64,000 nt of DNA from Brassica napus. Lineage: Eukaryota; Streptophyta; Magnoliopsida; Brassicales; Brassicaceae. Location: assembly GCF_020379485.1 (NCBI RefSeq), contig NC_063438.1, positions 5,846,835 to 5,910,834 of the forward strand, given 5' to 3'. A model generated the notes under the pieces. That model was given only the letters and a program-made list of their open reading frames with translations, was not told where the DNA came from and did not search any database. The translations under genes and the position numbers were made by a program. Of the stretch, positions 47,619-57,780 are shown piece by piece; the first letter of the stretch is position 1, and each line of letters starts with the position of its first letter.

Positions 47619-48181
47619 ATGTGGGATGAAACTTTTGCTGGACCTAAGCCGGAACATGGCCTTGGCCGTCTCCGAAATAAGATCACCGCTCAACCCATAG
47701 ACATCAAAGGTATACACATATATTCATATCAACCCAACTCATGCATATGTGATGATCACATATGATTCATTAATTATGTGATGATCATACATATTTATGG
47801 TAACCACTGTATACAACATGATTCATTAATTATGTAAATATGTGATGATCATGTAAAGGTGTAGGAGAAGGGAGCAGCAGTAAGACTGTGCCGGCGGCGG
47901 GGAGTCCAGGAACTCCGACCACGCCAGGGTCTGCGCGTAAGGAGAACGTGTGGAGGAGTGTGTTCCATCCAGGAAGTAACATAGCCACCAGAGGAATGGG
48001 CACTAACCTCTTTGATAAGCCTTCTCACCCAAACTCTCCCACCGTATACGACTGGTACGTACTGAAGTTTTGTTATTAATATAATAAGCTGTGATCGGAC
48101 GGTTCAGATCAGAACTAAGATGTTTTGACCGTTGTGATTCTCAGGCTGTACAGCGACGATACCAGGAGCAAGCACCGTTGA
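47619..48181 (+). CDS. DRM2: Dormancy/auxin-associated protein (DRM/ARP family), 107 aa
   Basis: Three exons: 47619-47709, 47859-48054 and 48145-48181 (324 nt). The family signature is complete: an N-terminal [18 protein letters not shown], a central [20 protein letters not shown] with VFHPGSN and [10 protein letters not shown], and the C-terminal [14 protein letters not shown]. Members are strongly expressed in dormant buds and repressed by auxin or growth; the biochemical function is unknown. The position between FES1 and SPL3 fits Arabidopsis At2g33830 (recalled). Intron 1 contains repeated TATGTGATGATCA and GATTCATTAATTATGT motifs, apparently a local duplication. Confidence 0.95.
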
Positions 48182-48879
48182 AGCGAGAGGATGGAGTGAC
48201 ATGCTGGTGATGTAAAAATGTGTCTGTTTTTTTTTTTTTTTGGCTGTATTCGCAACTTTTTCTTTATTTCTTGTTGTTGTGACCGTTTGATATCCATGAT
48301 CTGTGATGGTTTTAACGGTGGAGATGCTTCCTCTTGTCTTTGTAATGTTTCTACAGTTTGGTAATTTTCTTGATATATTTAACTTTTTGCTTCTAATGAT
48401 TTATAAATAACTTAACTATGGTTAACAAAATACATAATTGAACTTTTAATTCAACTATGCGAATTTAACCATGGTTAGTGTGACAACAATCAATTACGAT
48501 GGTGATTTAGTTATAGTTGTACTTGTTTATCAATCAGGATAAAGAAGATTCAAATTATGTATACCCTACATCAATAAGTGATATATAAAACCAAAAAAGT
48601 ATTGTTTTTAGTGGGTCTCGCACCAGTAATTCATTATACAGCAAAAACCCAAATTAATCATATCATGGTTCGATGAGTTACTTGTGTTAACAAGCATGAA
48701 TGATTGATGACTTAATTATCCCCATTGGCTTGTAAACAACAAGAATCACAAAGTAAAATCTTAAATAGATCTCAAGCAGATATAAGCCATATAGGTAATT
48801 GTGGTCTGTATACGTGCAAGGAAATAATCTTCTTGTGGTAAGTGAAAAATGTTTTGATTGTTGGAAAAATTAACTGTAC
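48182..48879 (+). other. DRM2 3'UTR and spacer
   Basis: The DRM2 3'UTR includes a poly-T run at 48227-48240. No gene is recognised. Confidence 0.45.
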
Positions 48880-48950
48880 GCTGTCTGTGGGTATCGAACC
48901 CACGGCCACGGGATTAAAAGTCACGTGCTCTACCACCTAGCTAAGACGGC
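48880..48950 (-). tRNA. tRNA-Lys (TTT), degenerate
   Basis: The minus strand forms a 71-nt tRNA. The T arm GTGGG-TTCGATA-CCCAC and box B are perfect, and the anticodon loop CTTTTAA reads TTT. It departs from a good tRNA-Lys by one mismatch in the acceptor stem (third pair, C against A), one in the anticodon stem (T against C), and a shortened D arm (GCTAGGTGGTAGAGC). It may be a pseudogene. Confidence 0.68.
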
Positions 48951-50019
48951 TTTGTTAGTAGTGTTTGTTGGTTCCATTACAAATCACAACGAAAAGAAAA
49001 GGGTAAAAGATCTCTTGCTTCTGTCATTAGTTTAGGTAAATGGTTAAACTATATTAAAAGCAAAGAAGATATTTCTGCTGTCGTTGGGAACTTATTGAGG
49101 TTTGTTGCTTACAAACTTTTCATGCATAATAATTTCTTGTTTTGGTAATAACCATTTTCGATAGTTTATCAATTATCACTGAGTTAGCATCACTCATGTT
49201 CTTATATTTCCCTCCAGGAGGTAAAGATTGATTCTTGGGGGGTGTTTTGTATTTTTTTGTTACTGATGTCAGGTGAAACTTCAGAAACATAATTACAGAT
49301 GTGCATGGGCTCTCAGATACAAAAACAGGCTACCTTGTGCTTCAAGGATCCTGCAGACTGAAGGAGTATATTTCCCTTCACTCTTGTTATATCTCTCCTT
49401 GAGAAATATAATAAGATCCATCATCACATGATTGGCTAGATTCATGTCGTTCTTGAGGGTAAGGCCAAGTCATCTTTCACTGTAAGATAGTTACAACAGT
49501 CCTCTTGATTGTGCTGTTCTGACCGTTAAAAACAAGGGGTGAGAAACTCTCGTTGCTAAAATGTTCTACTTAGAGTTGAACATAAAGGTTGTTGGGGATA
49601 TCTTTTAGGTATAAATTTAGCGGTGATTCGGCAACATTATTATGGGAATGTGATGGAAATGCTGTCTTTTTACCGTCTATGAATACTTACTGATATCATA
49701 TCCACTCCAGATTGTGGAGGGTTCTAATCTGAAAGGTGGTTTATTTGGTTGACATGGGGATAAGAGTTTTCCAAATTATTAATTTAAAGAAAAAAGCTTT
49801 TTAGCTTGTCTCCTCATTGTTGATTGCAAAACATATAAAAAGACCCTGATCTAGTTCATGATCTTGGCTTGAATAAAGATTTTCTAAGTTTGTAACTTGT
49901 AAGGGAACTTACTCATCATGTTCCTTCAAGCATTTACTTGGTCTCAAACGCATTTATTGATGTCATAGGTTTAGGATATAGCTTTGATCAGAAGAGTACA
50001 AGGAGATAAACAAAGAGAC
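48951..50019. other. Spacer between tRNA-Lys and SPL3, with a possible coding relic
   Basis: No intact gene. Plus-strand 49272-49370 follows an acceptor-like GATGTCAG and has an open frame whose end (RILQTEGVY) loosely resembles a mitochondrial carrier repeat. In Arabidopsis I recall the carrier gene BAC1 at this position. This is weak evidence. Confidence 0.3.
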
Positions 50020-50039
50020 TGACAGAAGAGAGCAAGCAA
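50020..50039 (-). promoter_or_regulatory. miR156 target site in SPL3 3'UTR
   Basis: Read on the minus strand, TTGCTTGCTCTCTTCTGTCA is nearly fully complementary to miR156 and lies 12 nt after the SPL3 stop codon, as in Arabidopsis SPL3, 4 and 5. Confidence 0.94.
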
Positions 50040-50050
50040 AGCTTATTTCT

Positions 50051-50564
50051 TCAGTAATCTTGAGAGCCATGATTTTGAGATCTTTCACCTTCACTTGCGC
50101 TTTTGCGCCTTCTCTCGTTGTGTCCAGCTAAGCGTCTCCTACAACTCCGTTTGGATTCATCAAACTCACCGAGGTCGTGAAACCTATAAAAACCAAAGTT
50201 AAAATTCTAATTTTCTTCTTGTTTTTTATCACAGGGGATAAATATATTTGATGACAAAGAGATGGTACCTGCTACATTGTTGGCAGAAACGTTGGTGAAG
50301 ACTATAGATCCGAACAACAGGAGCTTTGGCATGAAATTCGCAGACTTTGTGTCGTCTGTGATACTGTTTGGCTCTGCTCATATCCGCAGTACATCTCTCG
50401 ACCTGACAAGTACTACTGCTGCTGCTACTTGTAGCTTTACCTTTCTGCTTCTTCTCCAAAGCCTCTTCTTCTTCAAAATTATCCTCTTCTTCTTCTTCCT
50501 CCTCTTCCTCACTCATTTCTCTTAAACTCCTCTTCGCTTCTGCTTTGCTTCCTTTCATACTCAT
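50051..50564 (-). CDS. SPL3: SQUAMOSA promoter-binding-like protein 3, 142 aa
   Basis: Two exons on the minus strand: 50564-50269 and 50183-50051 (429 nt). I chose the ATG giving [16 protein letters not shown], as in Arabidopsis SPL3, not the upstream in-frame MCNILQ. An acidic stretch ([19 protein letters not shown]) precedes the SBP domain at about residues 53-128. The zinc ligands are visible in [25 protein letters not shown] and RSCRRRL, and the bipartite nuclear signal in KRSCRRRL...RRRK. The intron falls after CSR, the usual SBP site. SPL3 is a small nuclear activator of floral meristem genes, kept low in juvenile plants by miR156 through the 3'UTR site. Confidence 0.97.
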
Positions 50565-53029
50565 CTGCAAAATATTACACATACACTCTCTCTCTCACAC
50601 ACACATGAAAGATGGAACAAGAGAAGAAGAAGTGAAAGTAGACATCGGACGAGAAGTAAAGGACCCTTAAAACAAAAGTGGGGAAGGATCTTAGCTGCCT
50701 AAGTTATTGGACCACAAAGTTTCACTCTTTTCTTCTTTCTCTTCATGTATTAAGGTAAGGTATTAAGTATATTATCATGTTGTCTGAAATAAAATACGAT
50801 CAAGCTTTAGTGCTCTATTTATTTTTGTATGTATAATACATACATTCATCTTACTACTATATATTAAAAGAACCCTAGAAAGAGAAAATGACAAAATGGA
50901 CTAACATTTCTTGAGTGGTTTAAAGAAGTTCTATTTAAGTTTTCTTCTAACCCATGAAAGAGATTTGCCTACAATGTGAATGGTTTTTTTTTAGTGGTAA
51001 CATGAAGTTGAGATTCGAACTAGAAAACTGACTACACCTATATTATTTTCTTATGAATCATATTCGTTTTTAGTTCTTTTTGTTTCAGTATCTGTATTGA
51101 AAGTTGATATATAACAGAAAAACATAACGTCAATGATTTATACATATTTTAAAAGGCCACCCGGATTGAATTCTTATTTAGTTTGCGACCAGGCAATTCA
51201 ATTTTTACTGATCAATCATGGGGTGACTCAATAATTTGTTCATTTTGTAGAAAAGTCGTAAAAAGAATACTTGGGGTACAAAGAGAGGTTCTTTCGATTT
51301 TATAGCATAGGGTCATCTACTAAATTATTTCATTTTTTTTGGTGTAGATGATAAGGTCGTTCACGTTAGCCGTCGGGGCCACGAAGCCAGAAATACATAT
51401 ATAAGAGAATGGTCCACACTTGCAATGTATTCACTTTTCAACTGGTAATATGTAAAACGAAGACATATAAGCAAAATCTAAGTATCAAAACAACACCTTT
51501 GTTTAGTTTAGTTTAGTTTTGGTTTCATGGTTTGAAATCAACTGTGATACAAAATGGTGATACAAACTTATCCTTTTTGAATGATTAGTGTTCGTGCCAT
51601 TATTTTTCTTTCATCTTTCTGATGACTCAAACTCAAGGTTTTTGATGTGATCTTTGAGGAGGAATCGACCATTGGGGAGTAAGTTATCATGCACAAATCA
51701 CAATATAACAAACACAAGTGATTAATTGGAGAGTAATCTTTTACTAGATAACATCATCATATGTTATAATAGACAAAGACTAATACGTCAAGCTAGCAAA
51801 TTGTCTAAATATCGTTGGGGTAAGGTAAAGTCTGAAATGATTTCACATGCAATCATATTTATTATGTCTACATTATAGTGGATGATAGGAAGAAGATATA
51901 ATGCTTAATATATAAATTTATTTTCTACGTTCTGGACCTTAATTATTAAGTTTTATTGGGGTAAAATTATTAAGTTGAAACATAATCGAATATAAGAAAC
52001 AAAAGGGCCAAAATATTAACGTCAAATTGGGCAGTCGACAAATCAACTGTCACACTACTCCACATTATTGTACTGCCTGTCAATTTTGAGTGCATCTTTT
52101 TGTTCAGCATCTCATTCTCCTTCGCTCTTTTTTTCCATATTCTTTCCTCATTCAAACTATTCAACAGTAGTATGATGCATAAGTAGTACTAGTATACAAC
52201 TTTGTTTTTTTTTGTAATATGTGTAGTTACATTTCAAGATAGAATTAACTGTACAAGTATGGAGTCATGTTATTTTTAACATAGCTGGATGATCAGAATT
52301 ATCTTATACAGTTTAAGCTAATCAACTTGATCACGAACTTAAGCGCCCTTTGTAAAAAAGAAAAACAACATGACCGCGTACTTATTTTTCTTACGTTTAC
52401 AAGTTTGTAAAATTATAAGTACACTTTTGTTTTTTTAATATATTAACAACAGATTATGGATGAAGTCTATATCTTATTGAACAAAGCGTTCATGAAGTCT
52501 TATATTAGTGAAGATCAACATATAGAACATCATATAACATTGAAGAATGTGATATAATTAATCACGTTTGGAATAGGTTTGTAAAATTCAGTGCTTTGAA
52601 CTAACTTTGGAATAGACAATACAGATGAGAAGTGGCAGAGGAACCTTAACTTCCCCACGTGACGACAACAACGAGCAACGTTAAATTCTGAATTCTGCGT
52701 GGGACCTTTTTGTACTACACTCTTTTGTTTTGGCCATCTTTTAATTTGCAAAATCATACTTTTAAAATCAGATCAAAGGCATATATTTTCCAACTCATTA
52801 TCCAATTCGAACTCTAAAGTAGAGTGGTTATCTTTTCATTGGTGAAATAACTCAACACTGTACGCAGCTACATTAAGAAGAATACTTTTTTATTATCATC
52901 ATATGTAAATAGGTTGAAGAGAATAAAGGCGATATTAGTAAAAATGATTAAAAGAGATTTTCCCTTGATTAAAAAGGTTTAGTGTTGAATAATATGTTTA
53001 TTGATCATTGTTGTATAACTCGCTAGTCT
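50565..53029. other. SPL3 upstream region and intergenic DNA
   Basis: The SPL3 leader and promoter (CT-rich tract at 50585-50600) are followed by AT-rich DNA without a recognised gene. Confidence 0.5.
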
Positions 53030-53620
53030 GGGATCACACCTTGTAAATTTTTATCTATGTGTGTCGCATTGGTGCTTGACCTTATTAGGAAAAGTGGCGC
53101 AGTCATATCCCAAAGCGAAGCCACAATCAATGCAGTTCAATACAGTGGATGTTTTAACTCCACAAGCACCACAAAACTTGGCTTCTGAGGAGGTAAGGTA
53201 TAACTTATGATGCGGATGGCTTTCATGGTTGAACGTCTCCTTAACTGAAGTACACATCGTACATCTATCTGGACATCGCAAGATTTGCTAGATACGTACT
53301 TGAAGCCACTGTAGAGCTGCTGACACACAGGGGAGTTGAATAAGTTGTAACCATGCTCTTCATCTGGATTATTTTTTGGTCGTAGAATAAGTGTGTGCTT
53401 GTGTAGCTCATGTCTTAACTTCCGGGGAAGACTATCGCAAGTCTCGTGAAGAACAAAAATCACAAACTGAACAGTTTGTATAGTATGGATAAAAATAGAC
53501 CGGTAGAGCGCAAGCACTGCAGTGGGTAGCTTCATGACAAACAAGACCACACCTTAGTTTAGTTGAGTTTGAGAACATGTTCATGAGTGAAATGCTTATT
53601 AAATTGTCATCTACCACAAT
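53030..53620 (-). pseudogene. DC1-domain (Cys/His-rich C1) protein pseudogene
   Basis: Three overlapping frames on the minus strand each carry part of a divergent C1 protein. These are RCGLVCHEATHCSACALPVY (53432-53617), then a segment around the RDLR..CDSLPRKLRHELHKH region (53137-53550), then FNHESHPHHKLYL with CGACGV and LNCIDCGFALGYDCATFP (53051-53281). The Cys/His spacing is that of plant DC1 domains, which bind zinc. At least two frame changes and a stop after DTHR show it is broken. It is not part of the gene order I recall from Arabidopsis and probably came from a duplicated family member. Confidence 0.82.
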
Positions 53621-54534
53621 CAGACCTTTCTACGTCTGGTTTACCAACTGTGTATATTAGAAAACGGATGTAAAAGAAAAACCAGAATTTAACCGGTTTT
53701 GTATTTGGTCTAATCTGGTACAGTTTTAATTTCAGTCTAATTCTTACAACAATAAAAGTCACACATCGGGTAAAACAAGCTTTTACATCATGTATATATA
53801 AGTTTAGTTCACAAGTTATGGTTGTCGAGCTTAGTAACGCAAGCTTATGATCCGAGTGGAGACAATAAGGTGATGGGACGTTGTCCTGACTTGTCTGGGA
53901 ATGGTTCCTTAACGATCAAACACAGATGACAACTCTTTGTTTGAATTATTTGAAGGTCTCACAGTTTCACTCAGATGTTCCCCACGTTACCTTATTGGAA
54001 AATAGCTTTTTAGAAAGACACTTAGCGTTAATGGTCCCTTGAGATAGGGTGGGATCACTAACAACGTGAATCAGTTACTGGTAATCTCATTGACAGGTAA
54101 AAGTAATTCTCAGAGTAGAACGTGTTGTTCTATGCCATTGTGTGCCACTAGCTGAATGGCATTTGCGTCTACAGTTTCATAGATATATGGCTTCCACCTC
54201 AAATAGCCTACATATCACATCAGATGAACTCTAGCTACAGCTAATATGGTTCTGAGTCGAATTGGATCCCATATCTATGATTCCTGATGTGAAAACATAT
54301 CTGACAAAGATCTGCTTATATTTTATGTAATTAATCTGTCATTTGAAACTATAACATAGAATAGAAGGCAACAAGGGTCATTCATGCCTATAATATTCAA
54401 AGTCTTCAAACACTACTTCAGAAAAGACTATTGTTTTCTGCTATAGTTGGTAAAATATACGGCTGATCAAAGTTAGAGAGGGTAAAGCTATTTTAACCTT
54501 TTTTTTTCTCTTAAGCGTCAAGTGAGAGAATGTT
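53621..54534. other. Intergenic DNA, nothing recognised
   Basis: No gene or repeat of note. Confidence 0.4.
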
Positions 54535-55512
54535 TCACTCATCAGGTGGGAACTCTTCATCAGAAGCTTCATTCTCCATAAAAAGCCGAGAGTTTTCGTC
54601 AATATACTGAAAGTTTTGTCATCCTACACCCGCCCACCCAAAAATTCATGGTTCAGTCATATAACAAGATAAAAGTGATATAACAACTATATGGTAAGGC
54701 TATTTGTTTACCCGTTTCTTTTTTGTTCAGCGACTCTTCCAATTGAGCAATTTTTTCAGTGCAGAACCTCTCCTGTTCCGATATCATTGTCTTCTCCTTC
54801 TTCCCTATATGTTATTTTACAGTTGGAAGTGAGTGAAGTGTTTCCGTCTTATAACAATGGTCTCATTATAAGGGAATTGGCTTACTTTGTTGCTCATATC
54901 GCATGTAGAGCCTCTCCTTGCCTTCCTCAAATTTGGAAACAGTGTCTGCGAAGAAGAAGCACATGTCAGTTTCAGTAAATATGAATGTCCCACTTAGCCA
55001 TTGACAGAAAACTTTATGATATAAAAAACCTTTGACGCCAAAAACTAATTGAGATTAAGAGTAAGAGATGAAAAAAACATTGGTAAATAGAATGAACACC
55101 TTTCAGACCCTGTAGATGATCAGCTTTTTCTTTCATGAACTTGTGATGAAGCTGCTCAAACTTGGCTGCTTCTTCCTTCAAGAGACTCTCACACTGAAAA
55201 TAAGCATCAGGTCAGCTCTCTGTAAGCTTTTCTAACGACTCCAAAATTTAAGGATATCATTTTACTCAAACCTCCTTGGAACTCTTTGTAAGTGCTTTGG
55301 CAAAGTTCTGTCTGCAGATTTGTAACCCAAGAAATTGTTCAGCATGGTTCCGTTTATATCTTATCTTGTAAACCAACGATTCACAAAGCATGTAAGATGT
55401 CAAACATCCATCCATCCATCCATCCATCTATCCTCAGCAACATAGCGTTTACCTTTCTTTATCGAGTTTAGACTTCAACTCGTCAATCTTTGACTTCACC
55501 TCAGTGGATACA
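54535..55512 (-). pseudogene. ASY4: ASY4-like coiled-coil meiotic axis protein, C-terminal part only
   Basis: Minus-strand exons with GT-AG borders: 55512-55453, 55311-55272, 55193-55100, 54945-54886 and 54804-54712. They join in frame to a helical, charged coiled coil (segments EVKSKIDELKSKLDKE, NFAKALTKSSKE, KFEQLHHKFMKEKADHLQ, EEGKERLYMRYEQQ, SEQERFCTEKIAQLEESL). A last exon ending at 54535 reads FMENEASDEEFPPDE in another phase, so the last junction does not keep frame as I read it. The first half of the protein is not found upstream. ASY4 is a chromosome axis protein needed for meiotic crossovers. The position after SPL3 fits Arabidopsis At2g33793 (recalled). This may be a truncated pseudogene, or a gene with exons I cannot see. 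A CATC microsatellite lies in one intron (55408-55430). Confidence 0.6.
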
Positions 55513-56119
55513 CTGCCAGAAAGATTCAGCTTTTAAACGTTCTCTCAATCTGTGAAATCAAACGTTCTTGTATCTATCAAACATGCATTTGCGTACTAAG
55601 GGATGTACGATCATACCACAACCACAACCACATGCACAATATATCAATCGATATCAAGTTCTAGAGTAAAATGATCGAACACGTAACGTTCATCGGACTA
55701 TATCTAATTGATTAAATTTGCTTGCGATACAAGGATCCTGAGACTATTAACACAAATATGCTCAAATAAAATGCATATGATCGGAAAGAGATTAAGATTC
55801 TTCTAAAACCATATGCTAGTGAAATTTTAAATTTGATGTTGAATTTTGAATTTCAGTTTCGTCTGTGCTTTGCTCTCTGCCACAGTAACAGAGGATTATG
55901 GTTGGGCGATCCAGTGCCACTATTTGACAAGTTTTTAAATCTTTATTTTTCTCACTAAAAGCAACCTTATTGGTGAGTATGTAATTCAGTTTCTAAACAA
56001 AAAGTAAAATTATTATTTAATATCATTTTACTTATTTAATTAAATTAAAAAACTTTTTAAACTATAAATTTTTTTATTTAATATCATGTTTCTCCTACTT
56101 CTTTTTTCTTTTTGAGAAA
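55513..56119. other. Sequence upstream of the ASY4-like fragment
   Basis: The missing N-terminal exons would be expected here but I see no convincing coding sequence. The region becomes AT-rich towards 56100. Confidence 0.4.
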
Positions 56120-57617
56120 TTGACATCAAATGTTACAGTTGCAAAAAGCTTTCGAGCTTAGTTTTTCAAAGCAAGAGTCGAAAAAATCTTCCAAAAACCT
56201 TCCTTCTCAATCTATTTCAAAATATAATGAGGTCTCTTAAAAAAATGATTTCAAGAGAAAAACAGAACTCAAAAATTGTTTCAAAACCTTCAAATAATTC
56301 ACAAATTATTTTGAAGGAGATTTCTCAAACCGCTCCATCGGAGTATTTTGAAAAACACACATACCAAAATATTATAAACATCGAAAATAGATTTTTTGCA
56401 AACAATGATCCGTTTTTAACAATCGAAAAATATTTTGGCAAAAATAATTTCTTCTAATAGAGATAAAACTGTGTTATTCATTCAAACCATTTTGGAAATA
56501 ACAGATTGAGTGTCCTTCAAACATTTTTATCTACACGAAAATCACATTGATGCTGCTTATTCCACCTTCAAAATCCATAAAATCATTGCACTATGTGATT
56601 GGAAATATGATCTTAACGACAATCTAAATTTTCCAGAAGATCTTAAAAATCTTCCTTGTTATAATATCCCCTTTAACTATTGGGATTATTGCCAAGCATA
56701 GTACAATTCTTTTTTTCATCCAATCTCCTAAACACAAACACATGTGGTTGATCTTCTTTCACACCATATATAACTTATCCAAATCTCCCTATTGGTTCAT
56801 ACCGTGGTGGAACTACTTTGGTTCTATCATAGAAATATTTAAACCCAATATCCAAAAATCATTCCAAATCTTCGAGACAAATTTATTTCCGTCTGAAGAA
56901 GCAAAGAAATTTCCTCCACTAACCCTCTTCCACTCAAAATTTCACTTTTTTGGGTATTTTCATGGACCCTTGAATTTACTTCTGATCCAATTCATGTTAT
57001 CCGAAGAAAATTCAGAGTCAAGTGATGGGATAAATACAAAATTCCCTCAAACCTTTACCTGTCAAATATTTTTACCTGGATAAAAAAACAAAACTCAAAA
57101 ATCCAAACACTTAACCAAACACTATAAACAACCTTTTTCTTGGCTCAAATATCTAAAATGTTGGCAATGTTGGCAGGTGCAAAATCTGAAGAAGAAATTA
57201 AGGCTATCTCCTTAACATTTCTACCGTCAATGTCAGATCAAATCTCTCGTACTTTAGAGAGTGATTCAGGGTTCCAAGTGCCAGATATCGATGAAGAAAT
57301 TTTTGGCAACAATGGAGTTTAAATCTCTCTCCCCAAGAAATGCAAATCTCCTCAAAATCCAAAACATATCTTTGTTGCAACTCTGTCAGATACTGTTACA
57401 TTGTTACAAATATTTTCCACAATCTCTTGTCGCAATACCCGATAAAAATCCAAAACATCAAATAAGTGCTATCTCCTGTAGCCATGAAGACCAAGGTCCA
57501 GTTCCACCAGACATCAAACAATTATGGAGCTTAATGGTGTAAGTTTTTGCTAGTGGAGTTATCCATATATGCCACTTTTATTTTTATTTTTTGCATAATT
57601 GCACCCTTGTAAACTCC

Positions 57618-57626
57618 TATATAAAG
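57618..57626 (+). promoter_or_regulatory. TATA box of the retroelement fragment
   Basis: TATATAAAG is followed by a CT-rich leader, resembling the core of caulimovirus full-length transcript promoters or an LTR U3/R border. Confidence 0.45.
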
Positions 57627-57759
57627 AAGTCTTTGCTTCGTTTGTTAACCAAGTTCTCATTTTCTCATTCTCCTACTTTTTCATTCATATCCTCTCTTTC
57701 ATTCTCTCTCGTCCTTGTAATCGAGAACATTGCTACAATCTCTTTTTAAGTAAGTTTTT

Positions 57760-57769
57760 AATAAATAAA
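57760..57769 (+). terminator. Poly(A) signal of the retroelement fragment
   Basis: Two overlapping AATAAA hexamers lie about 140 bp after the TATA box. Confidence 0.45.
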
Positions 57770-57780
57770 GTTTCAATCAT

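Larger units (their letters stand above)
56120..57780 (+). mobile_element. Broken endogenous pararetrovirus-like or LTR-retroelement fragment
   Basis: Successive plus-strand ORF pieces (56227-56457, 56510-56701, 56742-57083, 57140-57322 and 57261-57542) are separated by stops and frame changes. They are unusually rich in Phe, Tyr, Trp, Asn and Lys. I associate this composition with the N-terminal proteins of plant caulimovirid-like and related reverse-transcribing elements. They are followed by a TATA box (57618-57626) and, about 140 bp later, AATAAA signals (57760-57769). This is the spacing expected where a pregenomic RNA starts and ends, in a caulimovirid large intergenic region or an LTR. 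No reverse transcriptase or protease is seen and no paired LTR was found. Inactive. Family assignment is tentative. Confidence 0.45.

Noticed and set aside
55408..55430. CRISPR-like or regulatory CATC repeat
   Set aside because: A simple tetranucleotide microsatellite in an intron of eukaryotic DNA.
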